Origin: Blautia parvula
Lineage (GTDB): Bacteria; Bacillota; Clostridia; Lachnospirales; Lachnospiraceae
Assembly: GCF_020215665.1 (NCBI RefSeq)
Contig: NZ_CP084061.1
Span: 5,299,001-5,363,000 of the forward strand
DNA: 64,000 nt
Direction of reading: 5' to 3'
Each line of letters starts with the position of its first letter. Positions within the stretch are counted from its first letter, which is position 1. Of the stretch, positions 44,014 to 51,937 are shown in pieces. The position numbers were made by a program, and so were the translations under genes. The notes beneath the pieces were generated by a model. That model had not been told where the DNA came from and made no database searches. It worked only from the letters and a program-made list of their open reading frames with translations.

Positions 44014-45877
44014 GATTATCCGTTATCTGGCAGTGATTACAGCAGCCATGTTTATTTTCACACCCTCAGTGTGCCGGGCCGGAAATGAGGTGTATGTGGC
44101 CGGCATGCCGGATTCCTGGCCTTTTGAATTTTACGACGAGACAGCAGAGGATTACAGAGGTGTCCTGCCTGACCTTCTGAGGCAGGCAGGGGAAGCCGCA
44201 GATATTACCATAAAGTATATCAAGCCCTCTGATCAGGACAGGCGCCTGGCTTTGGCCGGGAATATACAGGCAGATGCGGTATGGACGCTGGGTCTTACAG
44301 AGGAGGAGATAAAAGACACCGGGCTTGTAAAGGGCCGGGATTTGATCGTCTATGAGGAGGACAGAGAAGAGAAAAGCATAAGTCTGGCCTATACAAAGAG
44401 TATGGAAACGGCAGATATTGAGAAGCTGGAAAAAGCGTTTCAGAATATTGACACAGCGAAAATACAGGGGGCATATGCCGGCTATGCCGCCAAAGGGGAT
44501 AACCCGGAAGGAAAGTCCGGCATTTATCTTAGGATCATTTTCGGCCTTATTCTGTTTTCCATTGCCATACTTGTATTTTTTCCTGTGTACTTTTGGCAAA
44601 AAAGGCGTCAGATGGAGCAGATGGCATATAAGGATGACGTTACCGGAAGGGACAATCTGACATCCTGGAAACAAAAGTTTTCCAAATGTATCGTTGAGGA
44701 GAACAGGAATCACTATGCGGTGCTCTTTTTATACGCCGGCATTGATGTGGTGAGTCATATATACGGATACAAGGAGGCGGAGAATGCACTGCGGCTTATC
44801 AGTGATACCTGTGAAGAGCTGGTCATGCACGAAAAAGAGGCGTTTGCCCGCTTTAATGAATTTTATTATATTTTCTTTGTGGAGTATACCGGAATTGAAG
44901 GGCTGAAGAAGCGGATCCGGGATATGCAGGAAAATATAGTTGAGGAATTTAAAAAGAAAGAGAAGAAATATTTTCTGGAGCTGCACACAGGTATCTACAG
45001 AATGACCAATGTGGATGAAGATCCCCTGAAGACGATCCAGTTCAGTGAAGTGGCTATGGAATATGCCAAGATACATGTCCTGGATTACGCCCTCTATGAC
45101 GAATATGTGGAGAGAGAGACCATATCCGGTTATGCAATGGAACATGAGGCAATCCACGGACTGATGCATGAAGAATTTCTCATGTATCTGCAGCCCATGG
45201 TAAGCCTGGACAGCGGCAGGATCTGCGGTGCCGAGGCACTGGTCCGGTGGCAGAACCCAAACAGGGGGCTTTTAAGGCCAAATGAATTTCTGGATGTCAT
45301 GAAGCGCAAGCAGCTCACGGGTAAGATGAACATGGAGATCTACCGCCAGGGCTGCCAGTTTCTGAAGCGGGAGGCAGAGAAGGGGCGTTCTCTCAGGCTG
45401 CTGTTTAATTTTACCGTTGAGAATATTGGTGATGAACAGTTCGCAAACCATTTGTATGCCATAGCAGAACAGTATCATATTGACAGGAAGCAGATCATTG
45501 TCCAGCTAAATCAGATGGTGGAGATGAGCCAGTCGGAAATTTATGCGAAAACAATCAAACAGCTCAGGCAGTTCGGCTTTGATGTATATCTGGCGGGTCT
45601 GGAACTGGACCGTGTATTTTTTCATTATCTCTACTGCGGAATCAACGGCATTAAACTGAGGCAGGAAATGATCAGCGAGATCGACAAGCCGGAGGGGAAA
45701 GTGGTAGTGAAAAGCGTGGTGGAATTGTGCAGGAAGCTGAATCTGGAAGTGCTCAGCGTAGGGGTAGAAAATGAGGAGCAGGAAAGATTCCTGAGAGACC
45801 TTGGCTGTACCATGGTCAGCGGATTCCACTATTATTATCCCGTCAGTCAGGAGGTATTTGGTGAGCTTGAGAAATGA
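44003..45877 (+). CDS. Transmembrane sensor with degenerate GGDEF and EAL domains
   Basis: A 624-residue protein: signal peptide (cleaved near PSVCRA), an extracytoplasmic domain like a half periplasmic-binding protein (about 28-170), a membrane helix (about 175-200), a GGDEF-like domain (about 215-385) and an EAL-like domain (about 395-620). The GGDEF site is reduced to ARFNEF. The EAL domain keeps AEALVRW, but ELTE is QLNQ and the metal-binding DDFG is AGLE, so synthesis and cleavage of c-di-GMP both look lost. It may bind the nucleotide to gate the synthase. The ATG at 44003 overlaps the GT2 end. Confidence 0.85.
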   Translation: MRNKIIRYLAVITAAMFIFTPSVCRAGNEVYVAGMPDSWPFEFYDETAEDYRGVLPDLLRQAGEAADITIKYIKPSDQDRRLALAGNIQADAVWTLGLTEEEIKDTGLVKGRDLIVYEEDREEKSISLAYTKSMETADIEKLEKAFQNIDTAKIQGAYAGYAAKGDNPEGKSGIYLRIIFGLILFSIAILVFFPVYFWQKRRQMEQMAYKDDVTGRDNLTSWKQKFSKCIVEENRNHYAVLFLYAGIDVVSHIYGYKEAENALRLISDTCEELVMHEKEAFARFNEFYYIFFVEYTGIEGLKKRIRDMQENIVEEFKKKEKKYFLELHTGIYRMTNVDEDPLKTIQFSEVAMEYAKIHVLDYALYDEYVERETISGYAMEHEAIHGLMHEEFLMYLQPMVSLDSGRICGAEALVRWQNPNRGLLRPNEFLDVMKRKQLTGKMNMEIYRQGCQFLKREAEKGRSLRLLFNFTVENIGDEQFANHLYAIAEQYHIDRKQIIVQLNQMVEMSQSEIYAKTIKQLRQFGFDVYLAGLELDRVFFHYLYCGINGIKLRQEMISEIDKPEGKVVVKSVVELCRKLNLEVLSVGVENEEQERFLRDLGCTMVSGFHYYYPVSQEVFGELEK

Positions 45878-45907
45878 TCACAGGCTGGCTGGACACTCTG
45901 TAGTATT

Positions 45908-45937
45908 GGGGATATCTCTTCGGGGATATCCCTTTTT
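45908..45937 (+). terminator. Terminator of the polymer operon
   Basis: GGGATATC and GATATCCC pair over 8 bp around a 8-base loop, followed by TTTTT, 31 bases after the last stop of the operon. The following 200 bases up to 46139 have no convincing gene. Confidence 0.85.
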
Positions 45938-46053
45938 ATGTGGAAAAAAGCCTTCCGGGCGGGATATGTACTTCGCGTAGGAAGAAAACGACTGTGAGGG
46001 GCGTTTGGATACTTAGTATCAAAAAGGCATCTATAGCACTTTCAAGTGCGCTC

Positions 46054-46083
46054 TTGTGGAGCGGGAGAGCCCTGTTTTATAAT
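46054..46083 (+). promoter_or_regulatory. Promoter of the flavin/ferredoxin-sirtuin-macrodomain genes
   Basis: TTGTGG and TATAAT with an 18-base spacer, 57 bases before the ATG at 46140. A small hairpin GCACTT-TC-AAGTGC lies just upstream at 46037-46050. Confidence 0.55.
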
Positions 46084-46139
46084 AAAATAAAAGGGAAGAC
46101 AGCATTTCATTTCCGGAAATTCAGAAGGGGGAAAGCAGT

Positions 46140-46772
46140 ATGGAAACAGCAGAGATTCTCAGGATATTGAGAGAAGAGATACATTCCGCAGTGTTTGCAA
46201 CTGTGGATGAACAGGGGCTTCCTGCAACGAGAGTGATTGATATTATGTTAACTGATGAGGACAGTCTTTATTTTATTACGGCAAAGGGAAAAGCCTTTTA
46301 CCGACAGCTTACGGACAGAAAATACGCGGCTGTCAGCGGCATGACACAAGGGAAGGGTTCACTGGAGAGGAAAGCCGTATCCGTGAGAGGAAAGGTGGAG
46401 AATATAGGGAGCGGCAGACTTGCCCAGGTATTTGAAGCGAATCCTTATATGGCGGAGATTTATCCGGAGGAGGAAAGCCGTACTGCACTGGAGGTATTCC
46501 GCATGTATGAGGGGGAGGGCGAATATTTTGACCTCTCAGCAAAACCCGTGGTGCGGCATACTTTTTCCCTGGGCGGCGCACAGGAAAGACATCCTGTCAG
46601 CGGAGACTATTATATTGACGAGACCTGCAGCGGCTGCGGGGAATGTCTTAAAAAGTGCCCGCAGAAGTGTATTGATATGTCTGCAGTTCCATATGTGATC
46701 CTGCAGGAGCACTGCCTGCGCTGCGGAAACTGTCAGGAGGTATGTCCCTGCAAGGCAGTACATCGAAGATAG
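46140..46772 (+). CDS. Flavin-split-barrel and 2[4Fe-4S] ferredoxin fusion
   Basis: A 210-residue protein. Residues 1-140 match the pyridoxamine-5'-phosphate oxidase-like flavin barrel (VFATVDEQGLPATRVID, LYFITAKGKAFYRQL) and the C-terminus carries two 4Fe-4S motifs, CSGCGECLKKCPQKC and CLRCGNCQEVCPCKA. It probably passes electrons between a flavin and iron-sulfur clusters in the cytosol; partners unknown. It is 12 bases before the sirtuin gene, so it may serve that module. A genuine PNPOx role in vitamin B6 synthesis is not supported. Confidence 0.82.
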   Translation: METAEILRILREEIHSAVFATVDEQGLPATRVIDIMLTDEDSLYFITAKGKAFYRQLTDRKYAAVSGMTQGKGSLERKAVSVRGKVENIGSGRLAQVFEANPYMAEIYPEEESRTALEVFRMYEGEGEYFDLSAKPVVRHTFSLGGAQERHPVSGDYYIDETCSGCGECLKKCPQKCIDMSAVPYVILQEHCLRCGNCQEVCPCKAVHRR

Positions 46773-46784
46773 GAGGGAGGTTTA

Positions 46785-47675
46785 TTGGGGCTGATGGAGG
46801 CTTTGAACGCTTTGAACAGAAAAGAGGAGAAGAAAGAGGAAAATCTGTACCGTGAACTGCGGGCAGCCGAAACGGTGGTGATCGGAGCCGGAGCCGGACT
46901 TTCCACTTCTGCCGGATTTGTATACACCGGGGAGAGGTTCCGGGAAAACTTCCGTGATTTTGAGGCGAAGTACGGGTTTCATGATATGTACAGCGGAGGT
47001 TTTTATCCCTATGAGACTCTGGAAGAATATTGGGCTTATTGGAGCAGATATATTTACCTGAACCGGTACCGGGAGGTGCCGAAGCCGGTCTATACGGATC
47101 TGCTTCAGTTAGTAAAGGATAAGGATTATTTTGTGCTGACCACAAATGTGGACCATTGTTTTCAGAGAGCCGGGTTTGACAAGAAGCGGCTTTTCTATAC
47201 CCAGGGGGACTTTGGGCTGTGGCAGTGTTCCGTACCGTGCCATAAGAAAACCTATGATAATGAGGAGACCGTGCGCCGCATGATCGCCAAACAGAAGGAT
47301 ATGCGCATTCCGGGTGAACTGATTCCGCTTTGCCCTGTCTGCAAAAAGCCCATGACTATGAATCTGAGAGCAGACAGCACGTTTGTGGAGGATGAGGGAT
47401 GGCACGAAGCCTGCGGGCGGTATGAGAATTTTTTGGAGACCCATAAAGGAAGCAGGGTCTTATTTCTGGAGCTGGGCTGCGGGATGAATACACCCGGTAT
47501 CATCAAGTTCAGTTTTTGGCGCCTTACCAGTCAATGGCCGGAGGCGGTGTATGGGTGCATCAATCTGGGGGAAGCCTATGCGCCGCAGGAAATAGAGGGA
47601 AAGTCTGTCTGTATCAGTGAAGATATCGGCAGGATTCTGAGCGTTTGGAAGAGGAGAATGGAAGATGAGAGCTAA
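46785..47675 (+). CDS. Class M sirtuin (SirTM-like ADP-ribosyltransferase)
   Basis: A 296-residue SIR2-fold protein. The NAD site has GAGAGLSTSAGF, then TTNVDHCFQRAGF with the conserved asparagine and aspartate. Instead of the deacetylase histidine (usually HG), the loop reads YTQGDFGLWQC with glutamine, the mark of SirTM, which ADP-ribosylates rather than deacetylates. Paired cysteines (CSVPC and CPVC) form the zinc site. The next gene is a macrodomain, overlapping by 11 bases, as in the reported SirTM pairs. The TTG at 46785 is preferred because AGGAGG lies 8 bases ahead. Confidence 0.88.
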   Translation: MGLMEALNALNRKEEKKEENLYRELRAAETVVIGAGAGLSTSAGFVYTGERFRENFRDFEAKYGFHDMYSGGFYPYETLEEYWAYWSRYIYLNRYREVPKPVYTDLLQLVKDKDYFVLTTNVDHCFQRAGFDKKRLFYTQGDFGLWQCSVPCHKKTYDNEETVRRMIAKQKDMRIPGELIPLCPVCKKPMTMNLRADSTFVEDEGWHEACGRYENFLETHKGSRVLFLELGCGMNTPGIIKFSFWRLTSQWPEAVYGCINLGEAYAPQEIEGKSVCISEDIGRILSVWKRRMEDES

Positions 47676-48480
47676 GGATATGACCCAGGAAGAGCGTTTG
47701 GATTATCTGATCCATTATTTATGTGAGGATTCCGTTCAGTACCGGGGCCTGCGGGTGGAAAAGGCAGAACGGCGCGCCACACTGCGTTCACTCATGAACA
47801 TCCGTATGCCGGGTCACGTCTCGGCGGAATTTCTGGAAATACAGGATGCTTTTCTGCAGAAGGAGGCTTGGGAGAAGGGGATTGTGGATGTGGAGCACAT
47901 TCCCACGATTCGTGAGGCATACGGCATAACCGGACAGAACAGCACCAGAATATCCCTGTGGCAGGGGGATATCACCAGATTATCCGTGGATGCCATTGTA
48001 AACGCTGCCAATTCCCGGATGCTGGGGTGCTTTGTTCCCTGCCACGGGTGCATCGATAATGCCATACACTCTGCGGCAGGTATAGAACTGCGGGAGGAAT
48101 GCAGCAGGCTTATGGAGAGAAAGGGGCATGAGGAGGCCACCGGAGAGGCAGAGATCACAGGAGCATACAACCTGCCTTGTAAATATGTTCTGCATACAGT
48201 GGGCCCCATTGTCTATGAGAACCTTACAAAACACCACTGCCGGCAGCTCGCATCCTGCTACAAATCCTGTCTCAGTCTGGCTGAGGAGAAGGGCCTTAAA
48301 AGCGTAGCTTTCTGCTGTATATCTACCGGGGAATTTCATTTCCCCAACCATAAGGCCGCGGAGATCGCAGTGAAGACCGTGGGAGAGTGGCTGGGGCACA
48401 GCGGGATGGAGAGGGTGGTGTTTAATGTGTTTAAGGATGAGGATTTAAGGATATATGAAGAGATTTTGAAAACATTATAA
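47665..48480 (+). CDS. Zinc macrodomain protein-ADP-ribose hydrolase
   Basis: A 271-residue protein with an N-terminal helical extension (1-85) and a macrodomain (about 90-270). It has GDITRLSVDAIVNAANS with the binding asparagines and GCFVPCHGCIDNAIHSAAG, the CHGC zinc site unique to the macrodomains linked to SirTM, and STGEFHFPNHKAA as the phosphate loop. It removes ADP-ribose placed by the sirtuin upstream. In Staphylococcus and Streptococcus this pair modifies a lipoylated GcvH-like protein; no gcvH-like or lipoate ligase gene is found here. Confidence 0.9.
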   Translation: MRAKDMTQEERLDYLIHYLCEDSVQYRGLRVEKAERRATLRSLMNIRMPGHVSAEFLEIQDAFLQKEAWEKGIVDVEHIPTIREAYGITGQNSTRISLWQGDITRLSVDAIVNAANSRMLGCFVPCHGCIDNAIHSAAGIELREECSRLMERKGHEEATGEAEITGAYNLPCKYVLHTVGPIVYENLTKHHCRQLASCYKSCLSLAEEKGLKSVAFCCISTGEFHFPNHKAAEIAVKTVGEWLGHSGMERVVFNVFKDEDLRIYEEILKTL

Positions 48481-48497
48481 TTTCCAGCATGACGGAA

Positions 48498-48526
48498 CCG
48501 TCTGCCTGATACAGGGCAGGCGGTTT
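48498..48526 (+). terminator. Terminator after the macrodomain gene
   Basis: CCGTCTGCC and GGCAGGCGG (with one G-T pair) form a 9-bp stem around TGATACAG, followed by TTTTT. Confidence 0.85.
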
Positions 48527-48648
48527 TTGTGTGCGTGTATAAGATTTCATGCGATATAGGGGGAATTACTTAGTTGTCAAAAACTTCTATAAACTTTTTC
48601 TTACTATACGAAAGAAAGATTATATAATATAATTTTTTGATAGCAAAG

Positions 48649-48685
48649 ATTTAACAATTTTTGATGCGCATCAGAATTATTAAAT
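48649..48685. promoter_or_regulatory. 37-bp imperfect palindrome ahead of the sugar operon
   Basis: ATTTAACAATTT-TTGATGC meets GCATCAGAATTATTAAAT; the core TGATGCGCATCA (48662-48673) is a perfect 12-bp palindrome. It lies after TATA-rich boxes (TATATAATATAAT, 48621-48633) and 50 bases before the binding protein gene. It could be an operator for the YesN-type regulator or a repressor. Confidence 0.6.
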
Positions 48686-48735
48686 AATGAAATGGACAAA
48701 AAAAACTATACCAGGTACGAACAAGGAGAAAAGGT

Positions 48736-50130
48736 ATGAAAAAAAGATTAAGTATGCTGCTTGCAGCCAGTGCAGCAGTCAGCCTTCTGTTGGCAGGATG
48801 CGGTGGGAATTCTGAACCATCCGAAGATAAAAATTCAGAAGAAAAAGTCAATACAGAGAGCAATGATACGCAGAAAAAAGAGGAGGAAGAAAAAGAATCA
48901 GGGGAGACAGCCAAAATTACATTCTGGGATATGATGTGGGGAGAAGCAGGTGTGTACGATGTGGCCGCGGAAGCACTGGTGGACCAGTACAACCAGGAAA
49001 ATCCCAATGTGAAAGTAGAATATCAGAGTGTGCCCTGGGATAACTACTATCAGACATTTTTGACGGCGATCACCAGCGGAACAGGGCCGGATGTAGCCAC
49101 AGCAGGATCTCAGACTCCAATGCAGTTTGCGACCATGGGGGAAATCATGCCGCTTACCCCTATTGTAGAAAAATGGCAGAGCGAAAAGGATCCGATCCTG
49201 GATGATATGATGGAGGGGATACTGGAAACAAACAAACTTGAAGACGAGTATATTGCGCTTTCCTGGCAGTGTGATACAAGGATTTTTACATATCGGACGG
49301 ATATGTTCAAGGAGGCAGGAATTGAGAAACTTCCGTCTACATGGGAGGAATTACTGGATGTGCTTCGCACGCTGAAGGAGAAAAATCCAGATGTCTTTCC
49401 GCTTGTGACAGCCGGGGATTTGGGCGGAGCACAGAACATTATGATGTATCTGACCGTGGGAAATAATGTGGGTCCCGTAACAGCAGACGCCAAATCAGAT
49501 TTTACTTCACCTAAGATGCAGGAATGTTTGGAGTTTGTTGCAGCCCTTATGGATGAAGAGCTGATTCCGGAAGCAACCATCAGCTACAAAGATGCAGATG
49601 CGCAGAAACTTTTCTATTCCGGTCAGGCTGCCATTTTTTATGGGGCACCTGTTATAGGATTTTTTGAGGATGAAAATCTGAAAGATAATCTGGACATTCT
49701 TGATCCCCTGCAGGGACCGTCAGCGGACAAACCGCAGACTGTGTACTGGGCAAACAGTATAGCGGCATATAACAAAGACTCTGAAAATGCGCAGGCAACC
49801 CTGGACTTTGTGGAGTGGTGGGTAAAAAATTCAAAGACATTGTTCACAGAGGGGAAATGCGGCAAAACGCCGGTGCTGAAATCTATCACAACAGATCCTT
49901 ACTACGATAACGCAGTCTTAGAAAAGCTTGTTAATGAAAAGATCATGCCTACCTTTGTACATGCGACAGAACCCATCCAGAATTTCTATCCTGCATTTGG
50001 ACAGATCAACGGGGAACGTTATCTGGGAAATGCGGCACAAAAGGTTCTGAGCGGCAGACGGGATTATGAGGCAATCCTGGAAGAGGACAATGGAAATGTG
50101 GAAGCAGCGCTGGAGCTGCAGGCAGAATAG
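48736..50130 (+). CDS. ABC sugar-binding lipoprotein
   Basis: A 464-residue family 1 solute-binding lipoprotein. The signal peptide ends in the lipobox LLAGC (Cys about residue 22), then an acidic serine/glutamate linker and the mature domain from ITFWDMMWGEAG. VPWDNYYQTFLTAITSGTGPDV is the typical sugar SBP motif. It catches an oligosaccharide or sugar alcohol for the permeases downstream; the ligand cannot be told. It opens an operon with two permeases, a two-component pair and enzymes. Confidence 0.92.
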   Translation: MKKRLSMLLAASAAVSLLLAGCGGNSEPSEDKNSEEKVNTESNDTQKKEEEEKESGETAKITFWDMMWGEAGVYDVAAEALVDQYNQENPNVKVEYQSVPWDNYYQTFLTAITSGTGPDVATAGSQTPMQFATMGEIMPLTPIVEKWQSEKDPILDDMMEGILETNKLEDEYIALSWQCDTRIFTYRTDMFKEAGIEKLPSTWEELLDVLRTLKEKNPDVFPLVTAGDLGGAQNIMMYLTVGNNVGPVTADAKSDFTSPKMQECLEFVAALMDEELIPEATISYKDADAQKLFYSGQAAIFYGAPVIGFFEDENLKDNLDILDPLQGPSADKPQTVYWANSIAAYNKDSENAQATLDFVEWWVKNSKTLFTEGKCGKTPVLKSITTDPYYDNAVLEKLVNEKIMPTFVHATEPIQNFYPAFGQINGERYLGNAAQKVLSGRRDYEAILEEDNGNVEAALELQAE

Positions 50131-50196
50131 CAGACATTTTAGGGGCTGCCCACAGAAGATTTTCTGTAGGCAGCCTTTCGTAAAGGGAGTATAACT

Positions 50197-51078
50197 ATGC
50201 AGAAAAAGAAAAAATCCAAACGCCTTGGTTATCTTATGCTTTTGCCCGCACTGGCAGTGATCTTGCTGATTCAGATCTATCCGTTTCTGGATGGTTTTAA
50301 GCTGAGCTTTACTAACAGCAATCTGTTAAGCCCGGGAAAAGAAAAATTCATAGGGGTGCAGAATTATATTGATATTCTCACAAAAGATAAAGAGTTCTAC
50401 AGTTCACTGTCGTTCTCCTTTATCTACGCTATTTCTATTGTTGTATTCAGCTATGTCCTGGGAATGCTGATCGCAGCACTTTTGAATATGAATATGAAAG
50501 GGCGGGGAATTTACCGTGCAGTCATACTGATGCCCTGGGTCATCGCGCCTATGGTAATGGCTGCAAACTGGCTCTGGCTGTTAAATGACCAATTCGGCTT
50601 GATAAACCATGTGCTCATGGAGCTGAAGATAATTGAGAAACCCATTTTGTTTTTGACGACCAGGTATATGTCACGCTTTACAGTTACCATGATAGGGGTA
50701 TGGAAAAACCTGCCCTTTATGACGATCACGCTGCTGGCAGGAATGCAGGGGATCCCGGGAGAATTATATGAGGCAGCCAGAATTGACGGCGGCGGGAAGA
50801 TAAAAAGCTTTTTTTACATAACACTTCCGTCCCTTCGTTCCGTGTCAAAAGTGTCAGTCACCCTGCTGCTCATCTGGGCTTTTAATGGGTTTGAGAACAT
50901 CTTTCTGCTCACAGAAGGGGGGCCTTCCGGCAATACTATGGTGCTTCCCATATACGCGTATAACACAGCATTTTTCAGATCAAAGATGGGGTACGCATCT
51001 GCGGCATCCGTATTAATGCTTCTGTGCATGATAGTGCTGTGTCTGATCAATCAAAAATTCAGCAGGAATAACGAATAG
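50197..51078 (+). CDS. ABC sugar permease (MalF/UgpA type)
   Basis: A 293-residue membrane protein with six helices. The cytoplasmic EAA loop is YEAARIDGGGKIKSFFYITLP near residue 195, which docks the ATPase. The N-terminal LPALAVILLIQIYPFLDGFKLSF is typical. No ATP-binding protein gene lies in the operon, so a shared MsmX/UgpC-like ATPase from elsewhere is inferred. Confidence 0.92.
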   Translation: MQKKKKSKRLGYLMLLPALAVILLIQIYPFLDGFKLSFTNSNLLSPGKEKFIGVQNYIDILTKDKEFYSSLSFSFIYAISIVVFSYVLGMLIAALLNMNMKGRGIYRAVILMPWVIAPMVMAANWLWLLNDQFGLINHVLMELKIIEKPILFLTTRYMSRFTVTMIGVWKNLPFMTITLLAGMQGIPGELYEAARIDGGGKIKSFFYITLPSLRSVSKVSVTLLLIWAFNGFENIFLLTEGGPSGNTMVLPIYAYNTAFFRSKMGYASAASVLMLLCMIVLCLINQKFSRNNE

Positions 51079-51089
51079 GAGGCGGCAGA

Positions 51090-51920
51090 ATGAAAAGGGC
51101 AATTTCAAGGATGATCATGTATCTGGTAACATTTGCAGTGTGCTTTTTGCTGGCACTGCCTGTTATCTCCATGTTCGGGACTTCTCTGAAAACAAAGACA
51201 ATGGCTATGAGTGATCTGGGGATGTTTCCCAAATTTCAGGACGTGTATCTGGGAAATTTCAGCAAGGTACTTCATGTGGAATCCTTTGTAAAAAGTATTT
51301 TCAACAGTATATTTGTATCGGTTGTGGCCATGATTTTCTGCGTATTGATCGCCGCGTTTGCGGGATATGCGATTTCAAGATTTAAGGGGAAGATTTTCAG
51401 TGGATTTATAGGGCTTCTTCTTGTACTGCAGATGCTGCCCATGATGCTGACACTGATACCAATGTTCATGATATACAAAGGACTGGGGCTGAATAATACC
51501 CATGCCGGGCTGATCGTGGCATATATCTCATTTTCACTGACATTTGCCATCTGGCTGCTGAAAGGGTTCTTTGATTCGGTGCCCATGGAATTGGAGGAAT
51601 CCGGTCTGATTGACGGATGCAGCCAGTTTCAGGCATTTATCAGGATCATCCTGCCTATATCAAAGCCGGGATTGGCAACAGTAGCGATTTTTACGTTTGT
51701 CCGTTCCTGGAATGAGTATATGATGGCAAGGATACTGATCCAGACAGACGAACTGAAAACAATCAACCTGGCACTGCAGAAATTCGTACAGGAGAACCTG
51801 GTTGACTGGTCACTGCTTTCCGCCGGTGCAGTGATAGCCACAGTGCCGACTCTTTTATTTCTTCTGTTCGCACAGAAATATCTGGTACAGGGCCTGATGG
51901 CCGGGGCGGTTAAGGGATAA
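51090..51920 (+). CDS. ABC sugar permease (MalG/UgpE type)
   Basis: A 276-residue membrane partner with six helices and the EAA loop ELEESGLIDGCSQFQAF near residue 175. FAVCFLLALPVISMFGTSLK is the usual first helix. It pairs with the previous permease, 12 bases upstream. AGGAGGCGG precedes the start. Confidence 0.92.
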   Translation: MKRAISRMIMYLVTFAVCFLLALPVISMFGTSLKTKTMAMSDLGMFPKFQDVYLGNFSKVLHVESFVKSIFNSIFVSVVAMIFCVLIAAFAGYAISRFKGKIFSGFIGLLLVLQMLPMMLTLIPMFMIYKGLGLNNTHAGLIVAYISFSLTFAIWLLKGFFDSVPMELEESGLIDGCSQFQAFIRIILPISKPGLATVAIFTFVRSWNEYMMARILIQTDELKTINLALQKFVQENLVDWSLLSAGAVIATVPTLLFLLFAQKYLVQGLMAGAVKG

Positions 51921-51937
51921 GGAGGACGCAGGGCAGA

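Noticed and set aside
46140-46772. Vitamin B6 enzyme PdxH
   Set aside because: The flavin barrel is only loosely similar, and the protein ends in two ferredoxin motifs not found in PdxH.
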